64,000 nucleotides of DNA from Gnetum montanum (GCA_015680685.1 MNCI01003975.1:523795-587794); one strand, 5' to 3'; shown: positions 34,990 to 47,380, numbered from the stretch's first letter. The notes: generated by a model from the letters alone, not told the origin. Program-made: numbers and translations.

Positions 34990-35690
34990 ACTCTACTCTG
35001 ATGTTGCACTTCTTTGGTAATGACACATGCTAAGCCTTGTACATATCTTAGGATATGAGGTTGACTCTAGAACTTGAATTTAGAAGAGCTTTTCAAGGTT
35101 TATTTCCTATTATTTGGAGGAAGATTAAAGGACTTTCTAGACCTATTATTTTCTTAGGAATCATATTTTCTTTAATTTAATTACTTAATGTTTGAGTTAG
35201 CATGATAGTTATGATGTTTTAGTTTTGATTTAGAAGAACCATAAGCTCTTTTAAAGATTTTAAACATGTAGAAATAGGAGTTGGATTCACAATGACAATC
35301 TCTTTCCTTTCCCAAGATGGACTTATAGACCTACCAGTTCTCTCTAGGCTAGTTTTAAAGAAAGCATGTTTTCTAGATTTACATTCATATGTACTAGTAT
35401 TACCCTCTATTTGCATGTTCATGGATGGCATTACATTTTTATTTTGAGGTTAGATTGGTAGCTCTCTTAGGATTATAAAGATGTTAAAGATGTGGTTGAT
35501 GTGGTATGTAAGAAGGTGATTTTGGATGTGTGATTGCTAGTCCATGGTATTTTAGTGGATCATAGTCATAGGATATGTGATTAAAAGAATTCCCTAGTAA
35601 AGTAGGCTATTGGACATAGTATCCATAAGGGTCTGATTATCTCTATGGGTATTGTTACCCTTCATCCTCTTCATTACCCTTATCAACAAA
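34990..35690 (-). repeat. Left arm of a large inverted repeat
   Basis: Reverse complement of about 36250-36980. Outer pairing: CTCTACTCTGATGTTGCACT (34991) with AGTGCAACATTAGATTAGAG (36961). Inner pairing: TTATCTCTATGGGTATTGTTAC (35636) against the reverse of 36279-36300. Similarity is high over roughly 0.7 kb. The minus-strand frame at 35431-35219 encodes the same peptide as plus 36545-36750. Confidence 0.9.
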
Positions 35691-36249
35691 CTTTGATAAA
35701 GATGAAGGTAGAGATAGGAATAGAGCTCTATGAAGTTATATAGATGGACTATTTGACAGAGATGAAAAGAGAGATCATGGAAGATACTGTGGAAGAGATA
35801 GGAACCATGATGAAGATGAAGAGGAAGATAGAGAAAAAGAGAGAAGGCATAGGATAAGAAATGATAAAGAACATCAAAGAAGTCATAACCATTAGAAAAA
35901 AGGACCATGAAAAACCTGAAGATTATGATGAACCCTTACTAACCACCACAAGTATGATAAATATTAGAGAGGTCATTTGCATGTTGACAAGGCATTAAAT
36001 GGAAAATCACATCAAGTGACTTAACATGAGTAATATTTTAGATTTTGTGGAATGTTATAATAATGATTTTTAACATCATTTTCAAGCCTTCTATGATGCC
36101 TATGCACTTCAAAACATAAAAAATAATTAATAGAAACTTAAGTTGTTTTCAAGGATACTAATCAAGGAAGAAGAAAGCTAGTATTAACTCTTAGAACCAC
36201 ACTTCATTCATCAATATTAGGAGTAATATCATCAACAATGATAAGAAAT

Positions 36250-36980
36250 AAAGTTGTTGGAGATACCACCACCATAGTAACAATACCAATAGAGATAATT
36301 AGATCCTTATGGATATTATGTCTAATAGCCTACTTTACTAGGGAATGTTTCTAATCACATATCCTATAACTATGATCCACCAACCACCAAAATACCATGG
36401 ACTAGCAATCACACATCTAGAATCACCTTCTTACATACCACATCAACCACAGCTTTAACATCCTTATAATCCACTAGCCTCTAGTTCCATCAATACTAAT
36501 GCTAAAAGAGCTACCAATCTAACCTCAAAATAAAAGTGTAATGCTATCCATGAACATGCAAATAAATGGTAATACTAGTACATATGAATGTAAATCTAGA
36601 AAACATGCTTTCTTTAGAACAAGCCTAGAGAGAACTAGTAGGTTTATAAGTCCATCTTGGGAAAGGTAAGAGATTGTGATTGTGAATCCAACTCCAGTTT
36701 CTACATGTTTAAAATCTTTAAAAGAGCTTATGGTTCTTATAAATCAAAACTAAAACATCATAACTGTCATGCTAACTCAAACACAAGTAACTAAATTAAA
36801 GCAAATATGATTCCTAAGAAAAGAATAGATCTAGAGAGTCCTTTAATCTTCCTCCAAATAATATGAAAAAAACCTTGAAAAGCTCTTCTAAATTCAAATT
36901 CTAGAGTCAACCTCATATCCCAAGCTATGTACAAAGCCTAGAATGTGTCATTACCAAGGAAGTGCAACATTAGATTAGAG
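36250..36980 (+). repeat. Right arm of the large inverted repeat
   Basis: This arm is in the native orientation, since it continues directly into protease and RT at 36985-37896; the left arm is therefore the displaced, inverted copy. The loop between arms is about 560 bp of gag. Confidence 0.9.
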
Positions 36981-37896
36981 CTTGTAGATCAATCCATCGT
37001 AGTCCCACTTGGATAGATGGAATATGTTATGACTATCATGATGGTCATATCTTGTATATTTTTTAGTCATTTATGTGGGACATAATAAAGGAGAAATTTC
37101 AATCACTATAAGAAGAGCATGAATTAGTACTATCCATGTGAAGCTGGGAACCCAAGACTTGTTCTTCGAAATTTTCAAGAAGGATGAATAAGAAGTCATT
37201 CAAATGAAAAGAGTTCTTTGCATCATGTAAAATGATATGATGTGCAACTAGATGCAAAATATTTGAAAAATTAAATAGAAAGATATCCTTACATGCAAAA
37301 TGTGCAAAGAAAACATGTGTGTATAAAGATGGATGTATGCAATAGTCACAAAATAAGAAGACACCCAATGGCTAACAATTGAAGAAGAATATAAATTAGA
37401 AATATACATGGAATCCATGAAATAACTCACAAGTTCATGTATGAATAATATAGATGAAATGAAAAGAGTAAAAAGATGAATTTCCCAAATAAGATACTAA
37501 GAACAAGAAGCAACAAATTAAGGAAAGTTGGAGATACTAGAAAAATTTGAGCTAGGGTCCATAAAACTAAAGACATTATTGGATTCACTTAAATATGTAT
37601 TTTTGGATAATGAGAAATTGGTGATTATCAACACCAACCTAATGGAGATATAGAAGAAGGAACTGGTTGAGATTATTAACAAATGACATGTAGTCTTCAC
37701 ATGATGGACCCACACATATGTCAACACCACATCTAAACAACTATGAAACCACACTATCAACCACCAAGAAGATTGAATCCAAGGTTGAAAGAAGTTGTTA
37801 AGTATGAGCTTGAAAATTTGTTAGAGGAAAGATTTATCTACCCCATTGTAGACAATGAGTGGGTGAATCCACTTTTCATTATTACCAAGAAAGGTA
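36780..37896 (+). pseudogene. ATH-3 protease, linker and RT N-terminus
   Basis: The protease region reads ALLNSNSRVNLIS near 36860-36900, where D-S-G has become N-S-N. A linker with stops follows, including the RRHPMAN segment equivalent to QEGTQWL. The frame 37743-37900 gives MKPHYQPPRRLNPRLKEVV..., the start of an Athila RT (compare MKPRRQPQRRLNPKLK in ATH-2), and breaks at 37896 just before the KWRVCIDF motif. Confidence 0.8.
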
Positions 37897-38858
37897 GTGT
37901 AATACCCCTATTTAAGATACCCCTTACCTCTTGATATGTTTGCTATTTGAACCCTTAATGTTTTATTTGCTAACCTATATATATGCTTGTTACCCATTTC
38001 TTATATTGGCTATGCTTTGTGAGCTATGTTCTTTTATTAGACTTCTTACTTTTTAAATATTATAAGGTTCAGTTTTGCCTTTTGCTTTCTTTATATTTTA
38101 TTAATTTTAATACTTTTTCCAAGTGGTAGTATTTTTATAATTTCTTATACTTTTTAATATTTTTGATATTTTGAATTAAATTTTAATTGAGCACATGCAT
38201 ACTAATCCATTTTCTTGGAGTTTTAAGTTTAGTAGGTATTAGGCACTAGATGAGTCATTGACACATGGGGTACTACTTTGGTTTGGTATGCCTTGTTTGC
38301 ATAAATTGTATTTTTTGAAAATTATATTTATATTTTAATTTGTAATTTATTTCTAGCTTATGATTTTAGAGGATCTCATATGAGTCCTTTCTTTAGTTGA
38401 ACTTTTAAACCTTATAGTTTGTTATTAGTTAGGCTTAGCCATAGCTAGTAACTTTGCTTATAGGAGATGCCCATTAGGCCAATGCTAAGAACTAAATCAT
38501 GTTAGAAAAATATTTAAAAATGTTTTTAGAAATTAGAATTTCTTTTTAATTTAGTTTTATTTGATGAGAAATCATCTTTCCCAACATTGCCAAACCATTA
38601 TGGGATTATAAAACAAGCAAATTTTCCTTGAAAGCAACCTTTTACCTTATCTTGTTGACATTTGGAAGATTGAACCAATGAGGAAGATTTTACTAGATTA
38701 GATAGAAGCTAGCTAGATTTAGATCTATAGCTAACTAGATCTATGTTGTTAACCAAGACTTGTGGTAAGCTATATTTCCAGATCTTGTTTCAGATCTTAC
38801 TTAGATTCCATAGTTGATTCATCACTTTGTTTCAAATTTGGAGCTTGTCAGAGAGATC
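37897..38858 (+). repeat. Possible LTR or LTR fragment starting TGTAATACCCC
   Basis: The ATH-3 RT is cut at GGTAG and the new sequence begins TGTAATACCCCTATTTAAG, a start common in plant Ty3/gypsy LTRs. Very AT-rich. No TATA box, primer site or partner copy can be identified in the window, and the right end is set only by the start of TAT-A. Confidence 0.35.
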
Positions 38859-40536
38859 TATTACAATTGAAAACCTCGATCACTAGAAGAAAAACAAGGA
38901 TCCTTAGTATAAGCAATTTACCAACCCCAAATTCCCAAGGCCTCCATGAGAGAAATGGGATTTGAGGTGCCCTGGTCAGTCCGATAGGTCAACCAAGGAC
39001 TTATGAGATGCGAAACATGGGAATATAAATAGATCTAATAATGCACAAAAAATAAAATTTATTTTTGAACACAAAACACAAAACTTAAAATTTTATTGAG
39101 AAAGAATAAAGAATAAGTTAGAGAAATGTGTACAAATGGTGCTTGGATGAGTAGAAAGGGGGTTCACTTATGCAAGAGTTCAAAGCCCATTGAAGTCGAT
39201 GTGATCTACTCCATGATTTGGGTACTAAGCTACTTTTGATGCTATCGAACCTTCCTTCACTACTACAACCTCAAATTTGTAAGTTTAGTCACCGCTAGGG
39301 TGTGAGAAAGGTGGAAAATTTGGATGCCAAATTGCTCCATGCTAGGGTGTGGAAATCCCAGAAGTGTAGTGTCGACACCAAAAATCCACCAAATCTCAAG
39401 GCCACAATGCTTCCACATTGGGGTTCAAGAAAATGCAAGTGTGGAAACTTTCAAGAGCTCTTGAGTGCTTGAAAATGCCCCAAGTGTGGAATTGTGTATA
39501 TACAAATTGCTTGATAATGCTGCCCTTACTCAAAATTTTGGAACTGCCAAAGTGCTTGAATGCCAAAAGTTGTTAAACCATGAGAAATTCTAGAACCTTG
39601 TCAAAAATTTCTAAACCTATAAATGAAGTTTGAGGTTGGATTTTATAGGATCTTTGGGCCATGAATGGAGGTGCAAATTGGCTATGAGTTAGCTACAAAA
39701 ATGACTATAGATTGGTTGAGAAATGGTTGTAGATTGGCTGAGAAATGGTTGTAAATTTGTAATTTTAGGTGAGATGGGTGTCCAAATTTGGGGGTTTATC
39801 ATACATAGTAAGTGATTTCCCCTATGGCCATTATGTTTACTATAAATAGTAACCAAGGAACACCTTCCACATTGGAGATGAATCTTCAACATTGAGATCT
39901 CCACCATGCTTGTTGAAGTGGCTGGTCAACATTGAGGTGCATGAAGTGATGAATTTTTGCTTTCGTGGCTTCCATGTTGGGGGATTAAATTTCCCATGTT
40001 GGGGATGAAGACTCCACACTAGGGGATTGAATTTTCCACTCTAGGGATGAAGACTTCACATTGGGGGGAACTTCCACATTGAGGAGGAAAAGTTTCCAAG
40101 CTGGGGAAGACTTCCACGTTGAGGGGGGAAAGTTTCCAAGTTATGCATGTAGTCTCCATGTTGAAGGGGAAAAGTTTCCAAAACTCCCACCCTTCCACAT
40201 TGGGGGTAGGTGAGATCTACCACCCTACATGTGTTTCTAGTGTAGAAAAACATATACCCCCCATAAAACCCATCAAATTACCTTGTTTTGTGTTTCAAAA
40301 GGAATTTTGACCCCCCATGCCCAAATATAGACACAAGGTGACTTTGTTTTTCACTTGGGGGATGAGGCTTTGACCACTTATGAGGCATTTTTCAGCCCCA
40401 AAAGTATAAAATATGTGAAATTTCCGATTTCGGGTTATAATTTTCACATTACAATGAAGTTTTGCCTTTGGTTTCATGGAGGTGAAAGCTACATAATGAA
40501 GATTGGTTATAACATGCAAATTTTTGTGGTGTTTCA
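38859..40536 (-). repeat. TAT-A 3' LTR
   Basis: 1,678 bp aligning with 57212-58657. Left edge TATTACAATTGAAAACC corresponds to TGTTGCAACCAAAAACC in TAT-B with transitions only; right edge GGTGTTTCA. The region 39850-40210 repeats short blocks of TTCCACATTGGGG / TTTCCAAGTTGGGG type. The polypurine tract lies just outside at 40538-40549. Confidence 0.8.
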
Positions 40537-40590
40537 ATGGCCCCTCTTTGTTGGTGTTTGGAGGATTGACCCAAGAGGCACTAACAAAGA
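40537..40590 (-). promoter_or_regulatory. TAT-A polypurine tract with overlapping inverted repeat
   Basis: The minus strand reads CAAAGAGGGGCCAT directly before the LTR. The arms TTTGTTGGTGTTT (40547-40559) and AGGCACTAACAAA (40576-40588) are inverted copies around GGAGGATTGACCC. The same structure with better pairing occurs in TAT-B. Confidence 0.65.
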
Positions 40591-40670
40591 ATACAAAACA
40601 CCACTGCATATTACAATGCTACAATGCATATAAGTCACATGAGAATTAGGCTATCCAGGTTACCAAGGTT

Positions 40671-40756
40671 GCTAGTTTAAGGCTATGGTAGGCCATGGTA
40701 CCATTTTAAGGCCTTGGCAGGTCATGTTACTAGTTTAAGGTCATAGTGGACCTTTG
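40671..40756. repeat. 29-33-bp minisatellite beside the TAT-A integrase end
   Basis: Three units of GTTTAAGGC..TGGTAGGCCATG type. Same family as 50271-50357, 58792-58879 and 62580-62745. Confidence 0.75.
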
Positions 40757-40759
40757 AAA

Positions 40760-42814
40760 GTAGGCTCTCTTGTCGACAATTTTCAGTTACATGTAATATG
40801 AATTTAGATAGGAATGATTAATTGGACTGGCCAACTCAGTGCCATCCATGTTGGCTATTTTAAATGCTCCATTCCTATAGGATTTGGTGACAAGGAAGGA
40901 CCCTTCTTAGTTAGCTGAGAACTTGTTTGCATGCTTACACATGGCCTTGAGGACTAGGTCCCCCTCCTTGATCTTACACATGTTAAGTCATGGTGATGCT
41001 ATCACTTCTGCCTCTCTTGATAGTGCTCGATGTGAGCGACTTCTTGCATACGTACATCCTCCATCAAATTTAGGATTTCCATCCACAACTCCTTGCTTTG
41101 CTCATCGTTGATGAATGTAATCAAGGCTACTCAGAGTGATGACACCTGCAATTCAATAGGTAAAACAACTTTAGAACCATAAATTAGGCTATAAGGGGTC
41201 ATGTTGGTTGCCATGTGATAGGTTGTTTTGTATGCCCATAGTGCATGAACAAGCCACTCATGCCACTTTCGCTTGCCATTGTTAAGAATCTTTTTGAGCA
41301 AGTTGATGATGACCTTGTTGCTTGCTTCTACTTGTCCATTGGGTTGAGGGTAGTAAGGTGATGAGAAAAAAATGCTTAATGCCTAGGTTGTGATAAAAAT
41401 CGTTAGTTTCTTGATTGCTAAATTGAGGTCCATTTTTTGTAACTATGATCATGGGTAATGAGCTACAATATTATCTTTGATAAATTTGCAAACTTGTTTA
41501 AATGTGTTCTTCCTTAGGTGAATGGCCTCAACCCACTTGGTAAAGTATTCAGTTGTGGTGATGATGAAGCTATGTCCTATAGAAGACCTAGGCATTATGG
41601 GTCGAATGATATCCAACCCCCATTGTTAAAATCACCATGTTATCTAGGTTGTATGTAACTTAGTTGGTGATAAATGTATCAAGTTTCTATATCATTGGCA
41701 TGTGCCACATTGCTCAACCTTTTGTAGGTAGTCATTTTTCATATGGGCCAAATAGTACCCTAACCATCTAATATTATCGATCATGGCTCTAGGTCCTATA
41801 TGCCCCCCATAAACTCCCTTGTGAACCTCCTCTAGGATTGTTCTAGCTTCAATTTTACCCAAGCACTTTAGGAGTATGCCATCATAGGATCATTAACATA
41901 ATGTGTTATTACCTAGGATGACATACTACTTCGATCACTTGCATATGGCATCCTTTTGAGTAGTAGTCAGGCCTTGTGAGGATTTACCATGCATAAGGTA
42001 AAATTTGATATCCTCATACCACTCCTTGGAAGGGGTAGTATGAATGATGGTCACAAAGGTATCCTTAGTGTTTTGTATGATTGGTGTAGCACAATCCATA
42101 GTTAAGATGGGTAACTTGCTAAACACATCTAGTGTCACATTATGGGCTAATGTTGTAATTGCATTGACTATGGTGCTTTCATTTCAAGGTATGTGTTAGA
42201 TGTCAATGTTTATAAATTGTGATAACAATTACTTCCCTAGGTCACAATAAGGTTGTAAGTGCTTAGCTTTACATGCATAGATTTTAGTTACTTGATTAAC
42301 CATGAGTTGTGAATTGCCTTTGATGGCTGGCTTTCTAATTCCAAGGTCACAAGCTACCATTATTCCTTTGATTAAACCCTTATATTCCACTATGTTTTTG
42401 GTATATGAGAATCCAAAATGATAAGCAAAGTATTAGATCTCACCAGATGGAAATGTTACAATGGCAGCGACACTAGCCTCATGGGCAGTTGAAGCTCCAT
42501 CAAATTTCATGATTGCCTCATAACTCTTGGGTAGTTGGCTGATTTTGTTAATGTGTTCATTAGGGAACTCAGGATTTATGGCTACTTGGTCGTCAATAGG
42601 TGAAACTGTGAGTTGTATGACTATAGCTTAACCTTTTATTAAGGATTGAGAGATGTAATGATGGTTGAATTGCATGGTTATGGCTTTTCATTGAGCTATA
42701 CGACTAATTTCATAGATGTTGGTCATTATGGCTTTGAGAATGTTATCCTTGCAAATTACGTTGACTTGGCTTCTGAAGATGTAGGATCTCCATTTCTTCA
42801 AAGAGAAGACTAGT
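40760..42814 (-). pseudogene. TAT-A integrase and RNase H remnant
   Basis: Minus-strand pol 3' part. The integrase shows a segment reading SPYYPQPNGQVEASN (about 41320-41370), which holds the catalytic Glu region. The C-terminal end is near 40800, and the zinc-binding N-terminus is near 41700-41900. The RNase H part (about 42350-42814) has a degraded GASVAAI...FPSG segment, as in TAT-B. Frames are broken throughout; the longest open piece is 42138-41935, the integrase-RNase H linker. It is cut at 42814 by the ATH-4 LTR. Confidence 0.78.
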
Positions 42815-43611
42815 TGATGAGTCATGATTTGCCTGGCTCCAATATTGAGGGGTATGGTCTAGCCTATAAATATAGTGCTTGGGCACATGGTAATAGTTTT
42901 GCATTAGTTTTTTATATTTTTGTCAATAGAGTAGCTGAACTCTTGCAGTTTTATTCCATAATCTTATAGAAGAGTCAGTGAGTGCCCACAGAGTGGATTT
43001 GAGTCAGTTGTATGGAGTCTTATTCGAGTGGTAATGTACCTAGACATATTCCATGAATGGCAATAAGATCAAGATTGATTCTTATTCATTTTGACAATTT
43101 GACTTAGATTCGATTTACTTTCCATGCAATTTACTTTTCATGTACTTAGTTAATATTTACATTTTAACGCATGTTAATTAATTAATTACATAAGTATGAT
43201 TACTTCAAGCATGTGTATGACTCTTGGTAATCCCAGCAACATTTAATAATGTTTGGTAACCTAGTAGTGTTATATGTGTTTAGGATGTGCACGGGAAGTG
43301 GGATTGGATACTTATGTTAGGGTAGTTGATTATCACCTAGCAATTAGATTATTTGAATTGATTATAAATTGAGTTTCAACCTATTTTTAATTGTAGAACA
43401 ATAAAATATAAAATAATAAAATCATATGTCTCACTCTGAACTAAATCATGCATGACAAAGCTACCACTAGTTCAAGTGGGAAGACAGTGAACTACGATCA
43501 AGGCATAGTGATCTAGATGCCACAACTAGTCCCATCACAGAATTTGATTGAATCGTGCATGAATGCTTGTGATTCGTATGGTTGGGCATAGGGTTACCTT
43601 GCCACTCATCA
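42815..43611 (+). repeat. ATH-4 5' LTR
   Basis: 797 bp, TGATGAGTCA... to ...GCCACTCATCA. CCTATAAATATAG TATA box at 42863-42875. Shares TGGTAACC.AGTAGTGTTA and GTGATTCGTATGGTTGGGC with the other Athila LTRs but lacks the 14-bp palindrome repeats. Confidence 0.85.
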
Positions 43612-43632
43612 TTGGCACTGTTGCTAGGGATG
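43612..43632 (+). promoter_or_regulatory. ATH-4 primer binding site
   Basis: TTGGCACTGTTGCTAGGGAT directly after the LTR end; same site as the other Athila copies with transitions. Confidence 0.8.
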
Positions 43633-43739
43633 GTGCTAGTTATCTAGATTAGTTATATTATACATGATCACTGTAAAGGTATTAATGATCTATCTTTTAA
43701 AAAATATTAATATTTTAAATTACACATGTTATTAGCTAA

Positions 43740-45860
43740 AAGCATGTCTTCTTCACATAGGAGAAATGATAAGATCTATACTAAAGAAAATTAGAGTGAA
43801 AAACCTTGAGCAAGGGTTTCCTATGCTCATTTAGGCCCTTACTACACTTAAAGACTACAATCAATTAGTGTAGACATTTCTAAAGGAGATGGAGTAAGTC
43901 CTAGATCAAGGAGGACCTCAAGGCCTAGGACCTCCTCTAAACCTACAAGATAAATCAAAGGACCATGGGAGAACTATAGAGGCCATGGTGACTCTCCCAA
44001 TTCCTCATCTTCCTCTTCCTCTTCAATGTAGAGATAGAGCTCCACCATGGGGTTAAGACAAAGATAGAAATAAAACCCAAGAACAAAACCAAAGACATCA
44101 CCATGAGCATATCTAACACTATCACAATTAAATGAATAGAAATAGAAATTTTCATCACAACATATCTGATGATGAACAACCCTTGTTGGCCACTAAGAGC
44201 CTCATGCAGATCATGGAGATAGTTAAGATACCTCATAGGCATCATAGGGATAATTGCTTACCTAGGCTTGATATAAATAATATCCCTAAGTTTGTAGGAG
44301 GCTACGACTTAGATCCACAACATCATATATAAGGCTTCCATGATGCTTGTGCCTCGTACAACATTGAGAATGGACAGAAAAAGCTTAAGCTCTTTCCTAG
44401 GACACTAATTGATAGAGCCAAAGTGTGGTATTGATTGTTGAAACCAAATTCAATTCGACGATGGTCCACAATGTTGGAACTTTTCAATGAAAAATACCAA
44501 ACCTATGCGAGGGTGTCCAACCTAAGGAGACAAATCCAAAAGTGCAAGCAAGAAAATCATGAAACCTTGGATGTGGCCTTGGATAGATACTATTTGCTAC
44601 TACATAGATGTCTTGGCCATGATTTCTTTGAGGAAAGGCAACTTTTCCACATCATCAATGGGCTTCATAATGAAATAAGGGAGACCCTTGGGATGTATAC
44701 TTTAGGTCAATTATGTGAGCTACAAACCCATCAGATATGAGAGTTGATCGAGCATGTGGAAAAAGAAGAAAGAGAGTTATGCAAATGGGAGAATGTTGAG
44801 GGAAAAAACTATGAACCAACTCCTCAAAAGAAAAGGATCCATATCCATGATGAGGAAAAGGAGGTAACTCTCGATGAGATGATTGTACAATGAACCTTGC
44901 CAATACAAAGTTCTCTTATTGAGCTTGAAGTAAAGTTGGATAAGATGTCAAAATTGATGAATGAGAAAGTTAAAACTTGCATAGAAACCATAGAGGAGAG
45001 AGTGACATAAATCATATCAAGTGATCACAACAAAAGGAGGAAAAAGAACCAAGAAATAGCTAGGAACATTGGCATCAACTACAATGGCATCCAAAACCAA
45101 CTGTACTATCTTGAGGGGACTTATTACTAACCTTAACATTGGCATCAACTACAATGGCAATAACCATAATCATGGGGGAGGCCATCACCAAACCAGCCCT
45201 ATCCTTCCTATCAATTGAACCCACATGGATATTATGTTCAACACCCTATTTTACCAACTAGTTTTACTTCCTCTACTTTAAATCGCTACTACCACTCTCC
45301 CAACTATCATTATCTTGCAACATCTTATACAAGATCACCACCTCACACCTCTCACCCTACATCATATCCTCAATATTTTCATACTCACCTTCACTATATG
45401 TCACCTCCAACAACATAGGAAGGTTCAGCATCATAACACCAATGAGAGAATACCACTTGTGCTACAAACATACATGTAAATAATAATGCTAGTAGATCTT
45501 AATCACAACGTCAGAAGCATCCCTTTTAGAGGAAAGGCCATAATTTGAGGCAAAACACTCATGGACCTACTACATCACCTAAACCAGCTACAAGGCCAAT
45601 CTGATGCAACAACCTTCCTCACAAAAATGATGTCTCCTAATCATACACAAAAGCCAACAACCATCACCACTCCAACACAAGACATAAACGATAAACTTAT
45701 CATTGTGGAGAGATAGAAGAATCCATACATCACCAATAATGCTAAAGGATGTAGTTGTGGTCCTGAAGTTCAAAATATTAACACAACCCCTATACTAGCC
45801 CACCATAAAGTTTAGGAGCAAGTGTGTGAGCAAAAGGTAGTTTATGTAGTAGCCACTAAA
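43740..45860 (+). pseudogene. ATH-4 gag
   Basis: The capsid part is in one frame from 44132 to 44740 with a single TAA: DEQPLLATKSL, RLDINNIPKFVGGYD, GFHDACASYNIEN, KLKLFPRTLIDRAKVWY, SIRRWSTMLELFNEKYQTY, NLRRQIQKCKQENHETLD, LFHIINGLHNEIRETLG. This is the classic retrotransposon gag core. The same frame reappears at 45215-45418, a Tyr/His/Pro-rich tail like the gag C-terminus of the other copies. The zinc-knuckle segment seen in ATH-5 is not legible. A short AACATTGGCATCAACTACAA duplication (45064 and 45137) is a local rearrangement. Confidence 0.82.
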
Positions 45861-46465
45861 CAAGAAGACACCTAGTGGCTTGAAGATGAAAATATAAAAC
45901 TATTTCAAAGATGCATGAAAGTAACTGATTCGCTTATTAGTTCTAGAATTTTCTGATTCTTCATATGTTTTGCATTTCTTAATATTTTTTTCTTTTCTTT
46001 ATATTTTTCTCTTTTCTTGAGTCATTCTCCTTATGGTTTTTGAATGTATTTCATGTTTTTATTAATAAAATTGCCAAGTCATGATGCAGAAGTCAATGCT
46101 ATGTGTTGGGTTTTTTGTGCTATGATATCAAGATGATTGGATAAGTAATTGTGTAAAGTAGTGAGACCACCTTATCCATCTCTCTAGTTCTTTGAATAAA
46201 AGTTCTTTATTATGGAAACAATTTGGTTCTTATTTTATAAAACTAAAATTAATCAATGATCATTATACCTTAAAGAAAGAGGGAATGACCAAGTGGAAAT
46301 GGCAAAGGAGGTGACCTCAAGGGGACTTGTTGGGTTCTCTTCTTGACTTTCTTCATGTGGTTTATGACTCCTCTTAGAATGTATCATCACTCCTTCATCA
46401 ACCAATAAAAAGGAAGCTTTGTTTTTGCATGGTGTGGTTCCCATTTTAAAAAAACAAAAGAGAAG
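45861..46465 (+). other. ATH-4 3' remainder, no gene
   Basis: After a few codons of protease-RT linker the sequence becomes a T-rich, UTR-like stretch (45950-46060) with no reading frame, and ends at the ATH-5 LTR. Confidence 0.45.
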
Positions 46466-47289
46466 TGATGAGGCGTGATATCGCACCTGCGATATTAGGT
46501 CCACGATATCGAGGTCTGCCAAGCAATGTCAGATACTCGATATCAGGACATGTCTCCTTACCTATAAATAAGAGGCAGGTGCACTTGTTTTGGCAATAGA
46601 TTAGTTAGACCCTTACCCAAACTCTTGCCTTTTCTTTCTCTCAGAGTTAGAATTATTTCTGTGTGCTTGCAGTAGGAGTTATAAAGTGAATAGATCTTTA
46701 TTCGAGCATTGTGTACCTGAGCACACCTTGTGTATAGCAATAAATACGCGCTTTGTGATAAACCTTGCAGCATTCAAAATAGATTAATTAATGTTGATTA
46801 TTATTACTTAATGCTTTCCTTAGTTAATTAATGTTCTCTCTCTCACCCTACAACTCTCCTAAGTAAGCACACTCAGTATGACCACTTCGAGCATGCGTGT
46901 AATGCTTGGTAACCTAGTAACGATTAGCATTTAGTAATCCCAGTAGTGTTGCACTAGTTTAGGATGTGTATGGCAAGTGAGAATGGATGCTAGTGTTAGG
47001 ACTAGTTAAAGCATAGTTGAGTAGTTAAATTAAATTAGTTACTTAGTTATCTCTCTCCTCCCTTTGTAGCACCAGGACATAAAAACATAAAAAACTATAA
47101 AAATCATATACCTCAAGTTTACTTAACGATACAATCGTGCTATATAAGTAAGCTTGGAAAGACAACAATTGAAAAACCTATCCTTGTTCCACAAAGACAC
47201 ATAAGCACTTAGTCCTTGGAATTTGACTGAATCATGCGTGGATGCTCGTATTCGTATGGTTGAGTGTAGGGATACCTTGTCGCTCATCA
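46466..47289 (+). repeat. ATH-5 5' LTR
   Basis: 824 bp, TGATGAGGCG... to ...CGCTCATCA. CGATATC-type palindromes at 46476, 46490 and 46504 (exactly 14 bp apart), TATA box CCTATAAATAAGAGG (46561-46575) and AATAAA signal at 46739-46744. Confidence 0.9.
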
Positions 47290-47310
47290 TTGGTGCCGTT
47301 GCCGAGGACT
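47290..47310 (+). promoter_or_regulatory. ATH-5 primer binding site
   Basis: TTGGTGCCGTTGCCGAGGACT directly after the LTR. Confidence 0.85.
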
Positions 47311-47380
47311 TTGTTGTTTGTGCACTAATTAGAACTTAGGAAATCTTTCTCATCATTTGAAAGAACCCTTAGGGTTGGTT

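Larger units (their letters stand above)
34263..36990 (+). pseudogene. ATH-3 gag, rearranged
   Basis: Plus-strand gag in pieces. The open piece 34609-34896 (95 codons) is the N-terminal part. The capsid region reads in 35935-36225 with MINIREVICMLTRH, AFYDAYALQNIKN and WY.LLEP, collinear with ATH-5 but full of stops. The basic C-terminal region (36250-36760) has KHAFFRTSLERTSRF and SLKELMVL. A reversed copy of that C-terminal region sits at about 34990-35690, upstream of the capsid piece. The stretch between capsid and C-terminal region that ATH-5 still has is missing. Confidence 0.65.
22683..37896 (+). mobile_element. ATH-3: decayed Athila-lineage element, LTR split by COP-1
   Basis: Plus-strand order: LTR (22683-23249, COP-1, 34041-34241), primer site (34242), gag, protease, RT N-terminus, then truncation at 37896 by a new repeat beginning TGTAATACCCC. 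The LTR halves align across COP-1 with the uninterrupted ATH-4 LTR (for example GATACTTAT.G.CTTAGG right of COP-1 and 'ggtaaTCTcagtaac' left of it). Very AT-rich and full of stops. gag contains a large inverted duplication (34990-36980). Confidence 0.75.
42815..46465 (+). mobile_element. ATH-4: internally deleted Athila-lineage element
   Basis: Plus strand. LTR 42815-43611, primer site, gag, then a jump from gag to the post-protease linker (AAACAAGAAGACACC at about 45858) and a 3' remainder to 46465, where the ATH-5 LTR starts. No RT, RNase H, integrase or own 3' LTR is present. It inserted in the TAT-A RNase H region: ...AGAAGACTAGT / TGATGAGTC..., where TAT-B is uninterrupted at 60916. Confidence 0.75.

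Noticed and set aside
39689-40609. Short frames of 60-104 codons on both strands in the TAT-A LTR
   Set aside because: They lie in LTR sequence that aligns to TAT-B without preserved reading frame.
42815-47289. ATH-4 LTR and ATH-5 LTR as the two LTRs of one element
   Set aside because: They differ in U3 (only ATH-5 has the 14-bp palindromes), and each is followed by its own primer site and gag, so both are 5' LTRs of separate elements.
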